A DNA stretch of 64,000 nucleotides, taken from Nitrospira sp. GTDB taxonomy: Bacteria > Nitrospirota > Nitrospiria > Nitrospirales > Nitrospiraceae. A model generated the notes under the pieces. It was not told where the DNA came from, made no database searches, and worked only from the letters and a program-made list of their open reading frames with translations. The stretch lies in NCBI GenBank assembly GCA_024998685.1, contig JACOEH010000020.1, forward strand, positions 1 to 64,000. The letters run 5' to 3'. Below are positions 53,429-61,682 of this stretch, piece after piece (the first letter of the stretch is position 1; each line of letters starts with the position of its first letter). A program made the position numbers and the translations under genes.

Positions 53429-53485
53429 TTGTATGGAACTCACAAGGGTGAGAAGGGAATGGAGATTAGCTACACCAGGAAACAG
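53429..53485 (+). pseudogene. 3'-end remnant of a DUF1579 gene
   Basis: LYGTHKGEKGMEISYTRKQ matches the last residues of the intact DUF1579 protein (MYGAHGKEKEMKFLEIIYTR). It lies between two VOC genes without any other part of the gene. Confidence 0.65.
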
Positions 53486-53529
53486 TCATCGCATCCTCAT
53501 TCACTAATCCATGTGAAACGAGAGACACA

Positions 53530-54072
53530 ATGCCTACCATACAACGAATTACCCCTTGCCTTTGGTTCGACGACAAGGCCGAAGAGGCGGCGAAGTTCTA
53601 CGTGTCGATTTTCAAGAATTCGAGGATGGGGCCCATAACACACTATGGAGAAGCCGGTGCTCAGGTCTCCGGGCGGCCGAAGGGATCGGTGATGACCGTC
53701 ACGTTCAAGATCGAGAATCAGGAATTCGTGGCCTTGAACGGTGGCCCTCTCTTTAAGTTTACCGAAGCCGTCTCGTTGATGGTGAAATGCACGACACAAA
53801 ATGAAATCGATGAGATGTGGGAGAAGTTGTCGGAAGGTGGAGAACCGGGCCCCTGCGGATGGTTGAAGGATACATACGGCCTGTCCTGGCAAATTGTCTC
53901 ACCTGAGTGGGATGAGATGTTGAGAGATAAGGACCCCAAACGGTCTGAGCGGGTGATGGAAGCCATCCTTCACATGACCAAGCCCGATCTTGGGAAAATC
54001 CGGCAGGCCTATGAAGGTAACGGTACAAGAAATTCTGAATCTGCCCATCCTAGCCAAGCACAAAAAGAATAA
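53530..54072 (+). CDS. VOC-family protein, PhnB / 3-demethylubiquinone methyltransferase-like
   Basis: 180 aa. PhnB-type VOC: TIQRITPCLWFDDKAEEAAK, FYVSIFKNSRMGPITHYGEA, GSVMTVTFKIENQEFVALNG, then EIDEMWEKLSEGGEPGPCGW, LKDTYGLSWQIVSPEWDEML. Named after the old annotation 3-demethylubiquinone-9 3-methyltransferase, but the true activity is unknown. GAGAG stands before ATG 53,530; the C-terminal tail is variable. Confidence 0.9.
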   Translation: MPTIQRITPCLWFDDKAEEAAKFYVSIFKNSRMGPITHYGEAGAQVSGRPKGSVMTVTFKIENQEFVALNGGPLFKFTEAVSLMVKCTTQNEIDEMWEKLSEGGEPGPCGWLKDTYGLSWQIVSPEWDEMLRDKDPKRSERVMEAILHMTKPDLGKIRQAYEGNGTRNSESAHPSQAQKE

Positions 54073-54347
54073 ATCACCGGTAGCCTCTTCTGGCCATGAT
54101 GAAGGACTGGAACACAGGTTTTCATGCTCGACGAGCCGCATACATTATTCATTAGCCTGACTGTTCATCACTTTCACTGTTGTATCAAAGTAGGACGCTC
54201 GGGAATTGCCGAGTAGCACCACGCGCACTCCTGTACTAACGTGAAAACTAATCCATCAACATAGTCTGGAACCGATCGCTTGCCTCGCGCATCCATCCCG
54301 CGACCCCTTCCAGTCTACAGACGAACCACTTCTCACAGGAGGCCCCT

Positions 54348-54890
54348 ATGAGACGCTCGTACATATTTCAAGCACTCAGTGGTTGGTGCACAATTCTCTT
54401 GCTCTCGGCAGTTGTTGCATCAGCCGGCGATCTGAAGAAAGGAGCATCAGCGATGACCGTTTCGGATGGGAAACAAGTGACCTTGGAATACACCATGAAA
54501 CTGGACGATCAATCAGTCGTCGATACCAACGTCGGCGGGGAGCCGTTGAAAGTAACCCAGGGCAGTCACGAGGTCATTCCTGGGGTCGAGAAGGGACTCT
54601 CAGGGATGACGGTCGGAGAAAAAAAGCAGTTCACGATTGTCCCGGCCGATGGATATGGCACCGTCGATCCGAAAGCGTTTCAAGAAGTGGACAAGGATAT
54701 GGTGCCGCCAGATTCCCGAAAGGTCGGAATGCAGCTGGAGGGAAAAACCGTAGACGGCCGAAAGGTCTTTCCGCGGATTTCCGAGGTGAAGAACCAGACG
54801 GTCGTGCTCGACTTCAACCATCCGCTGGCCGGCAAGACACTCTACTTCGACGTCAAAGTCCTGGATGTCGCGCAAGCATCGCCGAGGTGA
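54348..54890 (+). CDS. Exported FKBP/SlyD-like peptidyl-prolyl isomerase (copy 1)
   Basis: 180 aa. Signal peptide (WCTILLLSAVVASAGDLKKG) with a type I cleavage site, so soluble periplasmic. FKBP fold with insert-in-flap domain as in SlyD: KQVTLEYTMKLDDQSVVDTN, VIPGVEKGLSGMTVGEKKQF, GYGTVDPKAFQEVDKDMVPP, NHPLAGKTLYFDVKVLDV. Chaperone/prolyl isomerase for exported proteins. AGGAGG before ATG 54,348. Near-identical to the next gene, including upstream sequence; a tandem duplication. Confidence 0.93.
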   Translation: MRRSYIFQALSGWCTILLLSAVVASAGDLKKGASAMTVSDGKQVTLEYTMKLDDQSVVDTNVGGEPLKVTQGSHEVIPGVEKGLSGMTVGEKKQFTIVPADGYGTVDPKAFQEVDKDMVPPDSRKVGMQLEGKTVDGRKVFPRISEVKNQTVVLDFNHPLAGKTLYFDVKVLDVAQASPR

Positions 54891-54900
54891 TTCCGTCCTC

Positions 54901-54931
54901 CTCATGCGGGGCGATCACCGCCCCGCATGAG
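54901..54931 (+). terminator. Hairpin after first FKBP gene
   Basis: Perfect 13-bp stem (54901-54913 with 54919-54931), five-base loop, no T-run afterward. Possible weak terminator or mRNA end-stabiliser. A matching hairpin follows the second copy. Confidence 0.65.
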
Positions 54932-55122
54932 TGGCCACATCGCATTTCTCGCGGTGCACCAAAGTTGAACGGTTGGTACATTACTGGGTAGCATCACGCA
55001 TGCTCATATGGTAGCGTGAATCGCAACCGAGCAACATAGTCTGGAACCGATCGCCTGCCCCTCTCACAACGTCCCGCGACCCATTCCAGTCTACACATGA
55101 ACCACTTCTCACAGGAGGTCCT

Positions 55123-55665
55123 ATGAGACGCCCATGCCTATTTTTTTCGCTGTCCGGTTGGAGCGCAGTTCTGTTGCTCTCGACTGTGGCGGCGTGCGCC
55201 GGAGAACAAAAGAAAGGAGTCTCACCGATGACCGTCTCGAACGGGAAACAAGTGACCTTAGAGTACACCCTGCAATTGGACGATCAATCCGTCGTCGATA
55301 CCAATGTCGGTAAGGAACCGTTGAAAGTAACTCAGGGCAGTCACCAAATCATTCCAGGGGTCGAGAAGCAGATCGAGGGTATGGCACCCGGTGAAAAAAA
55401 GAAGTTCTCGGTAGCCCCGACGGAGGGTTACGGCACCATCGATCCGAAAGCATTTCAGGAGATCGACAAAAAAATGGTACCGGCCGATGCCCAGAAGGTT
55501 GGGATGCAGTTGGAGGGTACCACCGCCGAGGGACGAAAGGTTTTTCCTCGTATTTCCGAGGTGAAAAACGAGACGGTCGTCCTGGACTTCAACCATCCGC
55601 TGGCCGGTAAGACACTCTACTTCGACGTCAAAGTCCTCGACGTCGCACAAGCCTCATCGAAGTAA
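55123..55665 (+). CDS. Exported FKBP/SlyD-like peptidyl-prolyl isomerase (copy 2, predicted lipoprotein)
   Basis: 180 aa, closely matching copy 1 over its full length (EYTLQLDDQSVVDTNVGKEP, VIPGVEKQIEGMAPGEKKKF, GYGTIDPKAFQEIDKKMVPA). In the signal peptide the Ser of VASAG in copy 1 is a Cys (TVAACAGEQ), giving a lipobox. This copy may be membrane-anchored while copy 1 is soluble. Upstream sequence of both genes is conserved, with the same AGGAGG. Period between the copies is 775 bases. Confidence 0.93.
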   Translation: MRRPCLFFSLSGWSAVLLLSTVAACAGEQKKGVSPMTVSNGKQVTLEYTLQLDDQSVVDTNVGKEPLKVTQGSHQIIPGVEKQIEGMAPGEKKKFSVAPTEGYGTIDPKAFQEIDKKMVPADAQKVGMQLEGTTAEGRKVFPRISEVKNETVVLDFNHPLAGKTLYFDVKVLDVAQASSK

Positions 55666-55673
55666 CCCGTCCC

Positions 55674-55698
55674 TGTGCGGGGCGCACCGCCCCGCACA
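55674..55698 (+). terminator. Hairpin after second FKBP gene
   Basis: 11-bp perfect stem (55674-55684 with 55688-55698), three-base loop. Very GC rich; followed by AAAGAGATG, not a T-run. Confidence 0.6.
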
Positions 55699-55908
55699 AA
55701 GAGATGCTCCACTGTCCTGAAGGTTTATAGGTCGCCTGCTGAATTTTTCTCCGACCGGACGACTTCAGGGAACCTCGTAGAGAACACGCTGGACAGCTCA
55801 AACAACTCTGGGAAGAGTCCTTTCGATCCGCTGTAATCCTCTCGCCTACTCCTTCTTTCAACGTCTAAGGACAACAACGATCGCCAGGCTGGCGTAGCGC
55901 ATAATCCT

Positions 55909-56745
55909 CTAGCTCAGAAACAGCTGATCGAACGACGCGCGCCGCCCTTCCAACTGCGGGATTTGATCGAAATCCTCCTGCTTCAGTTTTGCGGCGGTTC
56001 GTTGATGCAATTCTCGGTAGGTCAGCTTGCCTTCAGCTTCTTTGATCGACTCAACCAGATAATAGGTCAGAGCCCCATTGTAAGATCCGCCGATATGCGC
56101 ATCGGCGGAGGTCTGCGTATCGCGGCAGCCGGTGATCAACAGCTCACCAATATCAGCATCGACGATATCGCTCTTTCGCTTGCGTCCACGAGACGCCTTT
56201 CTGAGTTGCCCTCGAAGCGTCCCGCGTAGTTTCCGGCCGGATTCCGTCGCCATGAGATCCAAGGGACACGGAAGGTACCGTTGTCTTCTGGGAGCGTCCA
56301 ACGGATTCATCACGCGCGTGATGGTGCCGGAGTGACAGCAGTCCATGATGACAGTCAGGTTTACTCCCGACCGAAGTTTCCCCAAGGTCTTCCGCAGCCA
56401 GTCGTCACGGAAAGGATCCTTCCAATCCAGATCGGTCGGACACAAGATCTCATCGCGCTTATCCGCCTCATCTCCATTGTCGTCCGGTACGTTTGACCCA
56501 TGACCGGAATAATGGAGGAGCAGGACATCGCCCTTCTTCCCTTTCGTAATCAGTTTTTTAATGGCTCGTTCCATCGCTTTTTTTGTCGCTTGGGCATCCG
56601 TCAGGATCGTGATGTCCTTGTCGTCAAAGCCGTAATAGGTCGTCAGCGCCCCCATCAGATTCTTCACGTCATTGACGCACCCTTGGAGATCAGCGCCGGG
56701 CACTTGATACTTATTGATCCCGATGAGCACGGCTCGTTTGGCCAT
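55909..56745 (-). CDS. Caspase-family (C14) peptidase
   Basis: 278 aa. Starts KRAVLIGINKYQVPGADLQG, then CVNDVKNLMGALTTYYGFDD, catalytic His in LLLHYSGHGSNVPDDNGDE, and catalytic Cys in LTVIMDCCHSGTITRVM; p10-like part with GELLITGCRDTQTSADAHIG, SYNGALTYYLVESIKE. Both catalytic residues are present, so likely active. A short basic loop (RKASRGRKRKSD) separates the two parts. ATG 56,745 has AAAGGAG nearby. Last gene of a minus-strand set with a truncated MPFG-type gene and a DUF4231 membrane gene, a pairing often seen in conflict-type systems. Confidence 0.92.
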   Translation of the reverse strand: MAKRAVLIGINKYQVPGADLQGCVNDVKNLMGALTTYYGFDDKDITILTDAQATKKAMERAIKKLITKGKKGDVLLLHYSGHGSNVPDDNGDEADKRDEILCPTDLDWKDPFRDDWLRKTLGKLRSGVNLTVIMDCCHSGTITRVMNPLDAPRRQRYLPCPLDLMATESGRKLRGTLRGQLRKASRGRKRKSDIVDADIGELLITGCRDTQTSADAHIGGSYNGALTYYLVESIKEAEGKLTYRELHQRTAAKLKQEDFDQIPQLEGRRASFDQLFLS

Positions 56746-57028
56746 ATCTTCTCCTTTCTGTGACTGAATACAAGACGGACCGAGCGAAATTCGAGATATG
56801 TGTGACCTGAGCAATCATCTTGCCAGTACACATTTACACGAAGAGACTTTGGTTGATTGCATTCCTATGTACTCTTTCTAAGGATTTTTTTCATTATGGT
56901 TTCTTCAATGAGGGTGAAGAAGTTATAGAACCACAGCGCGGTTGGCTCGAAGCAACGGGATGGAGAATCCAAACCGATACGGTACTGTATCGAAATAGGT
57001 ACGATAAGGTCGGTGGATATTCATAAAG

Positions 57029-57250
57029 TCATCCAGTCTGACTGCAAGACCAGGAAGCGAGATCGACTATTCCGATGTCCGTACGAATGTCGCCAGCTCG
57101 CTCCTCTTTGTCGGCTCGGAACACTTCCAGCCCCATAACCTCCAGCGCCGGCTTGACCAGCTCCGCATAGATGCGATTGAAATCAATCTCCTTGCCTTGG
57201 CTGTCCCTCTTCATGCCAAACGGCATCGCGACAAAGGCGTGGGGTTTCAT
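57029..57250 (-). pseudogene. N-terminal fragment of a MPFG-type (TIR/deoxyribosyltransferase-like) protein
   Basis: 73 aa: KPHAFVAMPFGMKRDSQGKE, IDFNRIYAELVKPALEVMGL, EVFRADKEERAGDIRTD. This is the Rossmannoid start of the proteins that carry DUF4071/TPR C-terminal parts. Normally hundreds of residues follow, beginning with a FQELL-like helix. Here at GDIRTD the match stops and the frame ends within 15 codons. The 280 bases on to the caspase start contain no recognisable remainder, so a deletion took the rest. Confidence 0.65.
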
Positions 57251-57289
57251 GCAATGCTCTTCTCAATTGGCCCGTTCAATCTTGCGACT

Positions 57290-57841
57290 TCACTGCACAG
57301 AGGGTGTCTTGTCATCAGAGTCCTTTTTTTCTTTGAACACCTGCGTGATGTAGGACTCGACTTCTTCACGGCTCAGCTCTTCGACCCGCGCCGCAAAGGC
57401 TGGGTAAGCTTGAATGTGGGTTTGGTTGGCGTAGCCTCCGCTCAACTGAAGAAACTGCCAGCCTTCGCTTTTGAGCGACTCGGTCATATGTCGATAATGC
57501 CGCCATCGTTCGCCATAGCGAAAGAATTCCTCCACGGCCGCGCTCAACGCCACCGCAAGGCTGACGATGAACGTGAGTGTTTTGACCAGAGGTGCAACGT
57601 CATCGCCGACATTCAGGCTGACCAGCGCCGGCACGATCACGCCTCCGATGATCGTCGCCAGACGCAGCCTCCGATACCACCATACGGACTCCTGCGCCTT
57701 CCCATCCATCCAAATCACCAGCTCCAACCACCGCGCCCGCATGAACTCCTTATTCAGTTCCGGCAAATCCAGGGATGCGATGAGCTTATCCATCTCGGCC
57801 CGCATGTGCTCATGGTCGGTCGTCTTATTGATGCTATTCAT
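57290..57841 (-). CDS. DUF4231 (SLATT-like) two-TM membrane protein
   Basis: 183 aa. ASLDLPELNKEFMRARWLEL, WWYRRLRLATIIGGVIVPAL and LTFIVSLAVALSAAVEEFFR form the double helix of the SLATT/DUF4231 type; then a helical tail GERWRHYRHMTESLKSEGWQ and YITQVFKEKKDSDD. These domains are predicted pore formers in nucleotide-triggered conflict systems. The start ATG 57,841 has GGAGGAG just before it; the longer frame from 57,865 does not. First gene of the three-gene set. Confidence 0.8.
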   Translation of the reverse strand: MNSINKTTDHEHMRAEMDKLIASLDLPELNKEFMRARWLELVIWMDGKAQESVWWYRRLRLATIIGGVIVPALVSLNVGDDVAPLVKTLTFIVSLAVALSAAVEEFFRYGERWRHYRHMTESLKSEGWQFLQLSGGYANQTHIQAYPAFAARVEELSREEVESYITQVFKEKKDSDDKTPSVQ

Positions 57842-58147
57842 AGGCTCCTCCATCGAGTCCTTCACGACGAAAGAAAGGTCACGCAGTTATCACAGTCTTC
57901 GTTTTCAAGCGTAAAGAGTCCATGTCCGACAGAAACCCTGCTCTTCATACCGACAATTTGCACAGGCTCTGAAAAGGCAAGAAAGGAGCTATGATGGGAT
58001 GAATGAGGGAAGCGGCGATAAAGGTGTGTCGCCATAACGAGGTATCAAACGAGATGCAGCGTATACCAGTATAGATACCATAAGGAGAGCCGGTCACGAA
58101 ACCGGAGTTTGTTCGATCGTTCCTTCCTCAGCCTGTGTTTTCAAGTT
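57842..58147. other. Intergenic region
   Basis: About 305 bases between the two minus-strand genes. No gene seen; it includes the upstream control region of the DUF4231 gene. An AAAGGAG at 57,985 is followed only by a three-codon frame. Confidence 0.4.
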
Positions 58148-58792
58148 CTACTTTGTCTTCCTCACCACCAGAATTCCATCACGAATCGTGACCAGTACGG
58201 CCGTCACTCGGGGGTCAGTTGAAACGGTACGATTCAGCTCCTGGATGGCGGCGGTGGATTCGTCCGGCGGTGGCCGTTTCAAAACTTCTCCGCTCCACAG
58301 TACGTTATCGATCAAGATGACGCCGTTCGGAGCAAGCAGATCGAGCGAACGGCGGTAGTAATTGAGGTAATTGGTTTTGTCGGCATCAATGAAGATGAGA
58401 TCGAATGGGCCGGAGAGGGTACGCATGGTGTGGAGCGCAGGCCCCATGCGGATACTGATTTTGCTGCCACATGACGCTTGCGCGATATAGCGCCTGGCCA
58501 CCGCCGCCGCTTTCTCATCAATATCGCAGGTAATGACGGTTCCATCCTCCGGTAGGGCTTCAGCGAAGCAGAGGGCGCTGTAGCCGGTAAACATGCCGAT
58601 TTCGAGTACCCGCTTCGCACCGACCAGTTGCGTCATCGTTTTCAGAAACGCCCCTTCCAAGGGACCGACCAGCATCTGGGGGTATTCCATGGTCTGATGG
58701 GTTTCTTCGCGCAGCGCGCGACAGACCGACGACTCCGGGATGGAATGGGTTTCGGCGTAGGCTTCGATGTCGGACGGAACCAACCGGTTCAT
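58148..58792 (-). CDS. Class I SAM-dependent O-methyltransferase (COMT-like)
   Basis: 214 aa. Rossmann methylase of the catechol/caffeoyl-CoA type: QMLVGPLEGAFLKTMTQLVG, RVLEIGMFTGYSALCFAEAL (motif I), TVITCDIDEKAAAVARRYIA, FDLIFIDADKTNYLNYYRRS (metal-binding Asp) and LAPNGVILIDNVLWSGEVLK. Cytoplasmic, divalent-metal dependent. AAAGGA sits before ATG 58,792. Divergent from the M32 peptidase gene. Confidence 0.94.
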   Translation of the reverse strand: MNRLVPSDIEAYAETHSIPESSVCRALREETHQTMEYPQMLVGPLEGAFLKTMTQLVGAKRVLEIGMFTGYSALCFAEALPEDGTVITCDIDEKAAAVARRYIAQASCGSKISIRMGPALHTMRTLSGPFDLIFIDADKTNYLNYYRRSLDLLAPNGVILIDNVLWSGEVLKRPPPDESTAAIQELNRTVSTDPRVTAVLVTIRDGILVVRKTK

Positions 58793-58888
58793 GGAAATCC
58801 TTTCGTGGTTTGAAAATGACCCGCCGCCCTGCGTACACTGCGGGCCACACTGCCGATCTTAGCACAGTGAAACGAGAAGGAGGCCTGC

Positions 58889-60421
58889 TTGAAAACCCTT
58901 GCGACGTTAGAGCCCCTCACCACCAGACTGCTGGAAATTCAACGCATCAATAGTGCCGCTTCGGTCTTGTCATGGGATCAGGAAACCTACATGCCGGCCG
59001 GCGGGGGGGAAGCGAGAGCCGAGCAGATTGCCGTGCTTCAGGGCCTGGCCCATCAGAAGTTGGTTTCGCCGGACGTTCAGCATCTCTTGGCTCAATGGGT
59101 CGATCCTGCCACCGGTCAGGCAGCCGATCAATCCGGTGAGACGTGGGATGAGCCGTCACGCTCGCTTTTGCGCGAAGTGTGGCGGGATTTCAGCCGCGCG
59201 AAGAAACTGCCGTCGGATTTCGTCGTGAAGCTGAGCCGCGAATGCTCGCTCGCCCAGCAAGTGTGGGCCGAGGCGAAAGAACAAAATAGATTCGCGATGT
59301 TTTTGCCGAATCTCCGGACGGTGCTGCAGCTCAAGCGGGAGGAAGCCGAGTATCTCGGATATCAGGATTCGCCTTACAACGCCCTGCTGGATGTCTATGA
59401 ACCGGGCGCGACCATAGCCGGCCTCCAGCCGGTGTTTACCGCGCTCAAGACGCGGCTCGTGCCCTTGCTGAAACGAATCACTCAGAGCCGCGTTCACATC
59501 GATGACGGCATTCTGCGCCGCTCCTATGATCAAGCCCGACAGTTGGAGTTCGGCCGATTGGTCTTGATCGCGATGGGGTATGACTTCGAACGCGGCCGAC
59601 TGGATCTTTCAGCCCACCCCTTTACCACGTCGTTTCATCCGACCGATGTGCGCGTGACCACCCGTGTTCATGAACACGAATTACAATCCTGCCTCTTCAG
59701 TTGTATCCATGAGGGGGGGCATGGGCTGTATGATCAGGGGTTGGATCAACGATATTTCGGCACGCCGCTGGGCGATTCGGTCTCCCTGGGAATCCATGAA
59801 AGTCAATCTCGTCTCTGGGAAAATTGCGTCGGACGCTCGCGGTCATTTTGGCGCTTTTTCTACCCGGTTTTGCAACAAACCTTTCATCACCAGCTGCGCG
59901 ACGTGGAGATCGAACAATTCTATGCCGCGATCAATCGCGTGAAGCCGTCGTTGATCCGCGTGGAAGCCGACGAGCTGACCTACAATCTCCATATCATGCT
60001 GCGGTTTGAGATTGAGCAAGCGCTCGTGGAAAACAAGACCCAGCCCGACGACTTACCGGCCATCTGGAATCAGAAGATGAAGGATTACTTGGGAATCGTT
60101 CCGACCTCCGACGCGGAAGGAGTGCTGCAAGACGTGCACTGGTCATTCGGCGCGTTCGGTTATTTCCCCACGTATACCTTGGGCAACCTCTACTCCGCGC
60201 AATTCTTCGAGCAGGCCAAGCTGGAGATTCCGCATTTGGAGGATGAGATTGCAGCCGGTCAGTTACTGGTCTTGCGCCGGTGGCTGGAGCAGAAAATTCA
60301 CCGCTGGGGCCGCATGTTCACGCCGGCCCATCTCGCGCAACGCGTGACCGGTTCGACCCTCAATCCTGAACTCTTTCTCAACTATGTGGAAAAGAAGTAC
60401 GGCGAGCTCTACCAACTCTGA
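58889..60421 (+). CDS. M32-family carboxypeptidase (Taq type)
   Basis: 510 aa. Zinc metallocarboxypeptidase. ASVLSWDQETYMPAGGGEAR and EYLGYQDSPYNALLDVYEPG at the start, HPFTTSFHPTDVRVTTRV, the HExxH-type site CIHEGGHGLYDQGLDQRYFG (near residue 275) and VGRSRSFWRFFYPVLQQTF, RVEADELTYNLHIMLRFEIE carrying the third ligand. It trims peptides to free amino acids in the cytoplasm. TTG 58,889 is the start: AAGGAGG lies six bases upstream. Its end overlaps the next gene (opposite strand) by 13 bases. Confidence 0.95.
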   Translation: MKTLATLEPLTTRLLEIQRINSAASVLSWDQETYMPAGGGEARAEQIAVLQGLAHQKLVSPDVQHLLAQWVDPATGQAADQSGETWDEPSRSLLREVWRDFSRAKKLPSDFVVKLSRECSLAQQVWAEAKEQNRFAMFLPNLRTVLQLKREEAEYLGYQDSPYNALLDVYEPGATIAGLQPVFTALKTRLVPLLKRITQSRVHIDDGILRRSYDQARQLEFGRLVLIAMGYDFERGRLDLSAHPFTTSFHPTDVRVTTRVHEHELQSCLFSCIHEGGHGLYDQGLDQRYFGTPLGDSVSLGIHESQSRLWENCVGRSRSFWRFFYPVLQQTFHHQLRDVEIEQFYAAINRVKPSLIRVEADELTYNLHIMLRFEIEQALVENKTQPDDLPAIWNQKMKDYLGIVPTSDAEGVLQDVHWSFGAFGYFPTYTLGNLYSAQFFEQAKLEIPHLEDEIAAGQLLVLRRWLEQKIHRWGRMFTPAHLAQRVTGSTLNPELFLNYVEKKYGELYQL

Positions 60422-61005
60422 CCATCGATGACAGGTCGGCTGTCATACCCCATCGCCACATTGAGCTTTGCCGCGATGGCCGGAGACAAGGCAACTTCAG
60501 CCTGCACCTCAATCCGATGCGGCACGAGCAGCGTGGTATGAAATACAATATCTCGAATGGGAATCTTGAGATCAGGGTCCTGAGGCGTACTCAGCTGAAC
60601 CGATTCGACGGAATTCGTGATGGCAGCGGTGTCTTGTTGTCCATAGGCGGCGACGACGGCATCGACAATGTCTTTAGTCTTCTCATTGGCCTCCACCCCC
60701 TCGATCGCGTTCAGGAATAACGGGATCGCCTCCTCCTTCACGTGGTCCGATACCGTGAAGTTTTCAATCCGCCCTTTCCGACGGAGAGAGGTCAGGTCGT
60801 TATCGAGATCTTTACTGAAGGCTCCGTACGCAAAGCGAAAGAATTCGAAATGGAACGCTTTCAGGCCTTTGGCAAAGGTTTGAAGCTCACACAGAAAACA
60901 CAGCTGCTGCAACTTCACATCGGTCAGCAGGCCATAGGGTTCTAAGAGCTGCAGGACATACAGGAGAAGCGCTCGGTCGACCGTAATTTGGTTGGGTGTT
61001 CTCAA
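60409..61005 (-). CDS. SocA/Panacea (DUF4065)-like protein
   Basis: 198 aa. ALLLYVLQLLEPYGLLTDVK, LQQLCFLCELQTFAKGLKAF, HFEFFRFAYGAFSKDLDNDL, and TSLRRKGRIENF resemble the Panacea domain of SocA-type antitoxins, which often act as universal antitoxin parts. A C-terminal half of about 100 residues is unknown. No toxin gene lies beside it. Start is TTG 61,005 preceded by GAGGAAA. Could also be a virulence/phage-type GepA-like protein. Confidence 0.6.
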   Translation of the reverse strand: MRTPNQITVDRALLLYVLQLLEPYGLLTDVKLQQLCFLCELQTFAKGLKAFHFEFFRFAYGAFSKDLDNDLTSLRRKGRIENFTVSDHVKEEAIPLFLNAIEGVEANEKTKDIVDAVVAAYGQQDTAAITNSVESVQLSTPQDPDLKIPIRDIVFHTTLLVPHRIEVQAEVALSPAIAAKLNVAMGYDSRPVIDGQSW

Positions 61006-61158
61006 GGTTTCCTCGATATGTGCGTGGGCGCTTCACTATAGACAGCCTCGAAAGCAGCCGTCAAAGGGGAATTTGGGTTCATATCGGTTTGAGCAGACAC
61101 TCTTGACCGGCTGCTCAGTTTCGTCTTTAATTCCCGATCTAGGAGGCTTGATCTCATC

Positions 61159-61593
61159 ATGATGTCGAAACATGCCAAAGAAATGGGTGTCCTGAAGGAG
61201 CATCTTGGGAAGCACCAGCTCAAATTTACACGGCAGCGTGAATTGATCCTCGATGCCTTCCTGAAGCAGGAACACATCACGGCTGAAGAGATGTACCATC
61301 AGCTGGCGCGCAAAGATCCGCACTTGGGACTCGCGACCATTTACCGCACGCTCAACCTCTTCTGCGAAGCGGGTCTGGCACAGGCCAGACACTTCGGTAC
61401 TCAAACCCAATACGATAATGTGTCGCATAAGGGCCATCATGACCATCTCATTTGCACAGGCTGTGGAAAGATCGTGGAGTTCGAAAACTGCGACATTGAA
61501 CGTCTTCAGGAAGAAGTGGCATCGCGGAACGGTTTTACCATTCAAACCCACCGTCTCGAACTCTATGGGCTCTGCTCTCGCTGCCGTCATTGA
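61159..61593 (+). CDS. fur: Ferric uptake regulator Fur
   Basis: 144 aa. Winged-helix LKFTRQRELILDAFLKQEHI, AEEMYHQLARKDPHLGLATI, YRTLNLFCEAGLAQARHF, metal-binding SHKGHHDHLICTGCGKIVEF (His-rich site, first CxxC) and GLCSRCRH (second CxxC). Fe2+-loaded repressor or sensor. AGGAGG at 61,141-61,146 lies 12 bases before ATG 61,159. Followed immediately by an iron(III) importer, so likely its regulator as well as a global one. I see no convincing Fur box upstream of either gene. Confidence 0.95.
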   Translation: MMSKHAKEMGVLKEHLGKHQLKFTRQRELILDAFLKQEHITAEEMYHQLARKDPHLGLATIYRTLNLFCEAGLAQARHFGTQTQYDNVSHKGHHDHLICTGCGKIVEFENCDIERLQEEVASRNGFTIQTHRLELYGLCSRCRH

Positions 61594-61682
61594 CCCTCCC
61601 ATTTTTCCGGGACGGCTTATCAATTTCAAATCCTTCTCTACGAGCTATATAATCTCTACGCGCTCTATAAAAAGGATCGATC

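Noticed and set aside
61594-61682. Fur box before fbpA
   Set aside because: The AT-rich stretch has no 19-bp GATAAT-type palindrome that I can align with confidence.
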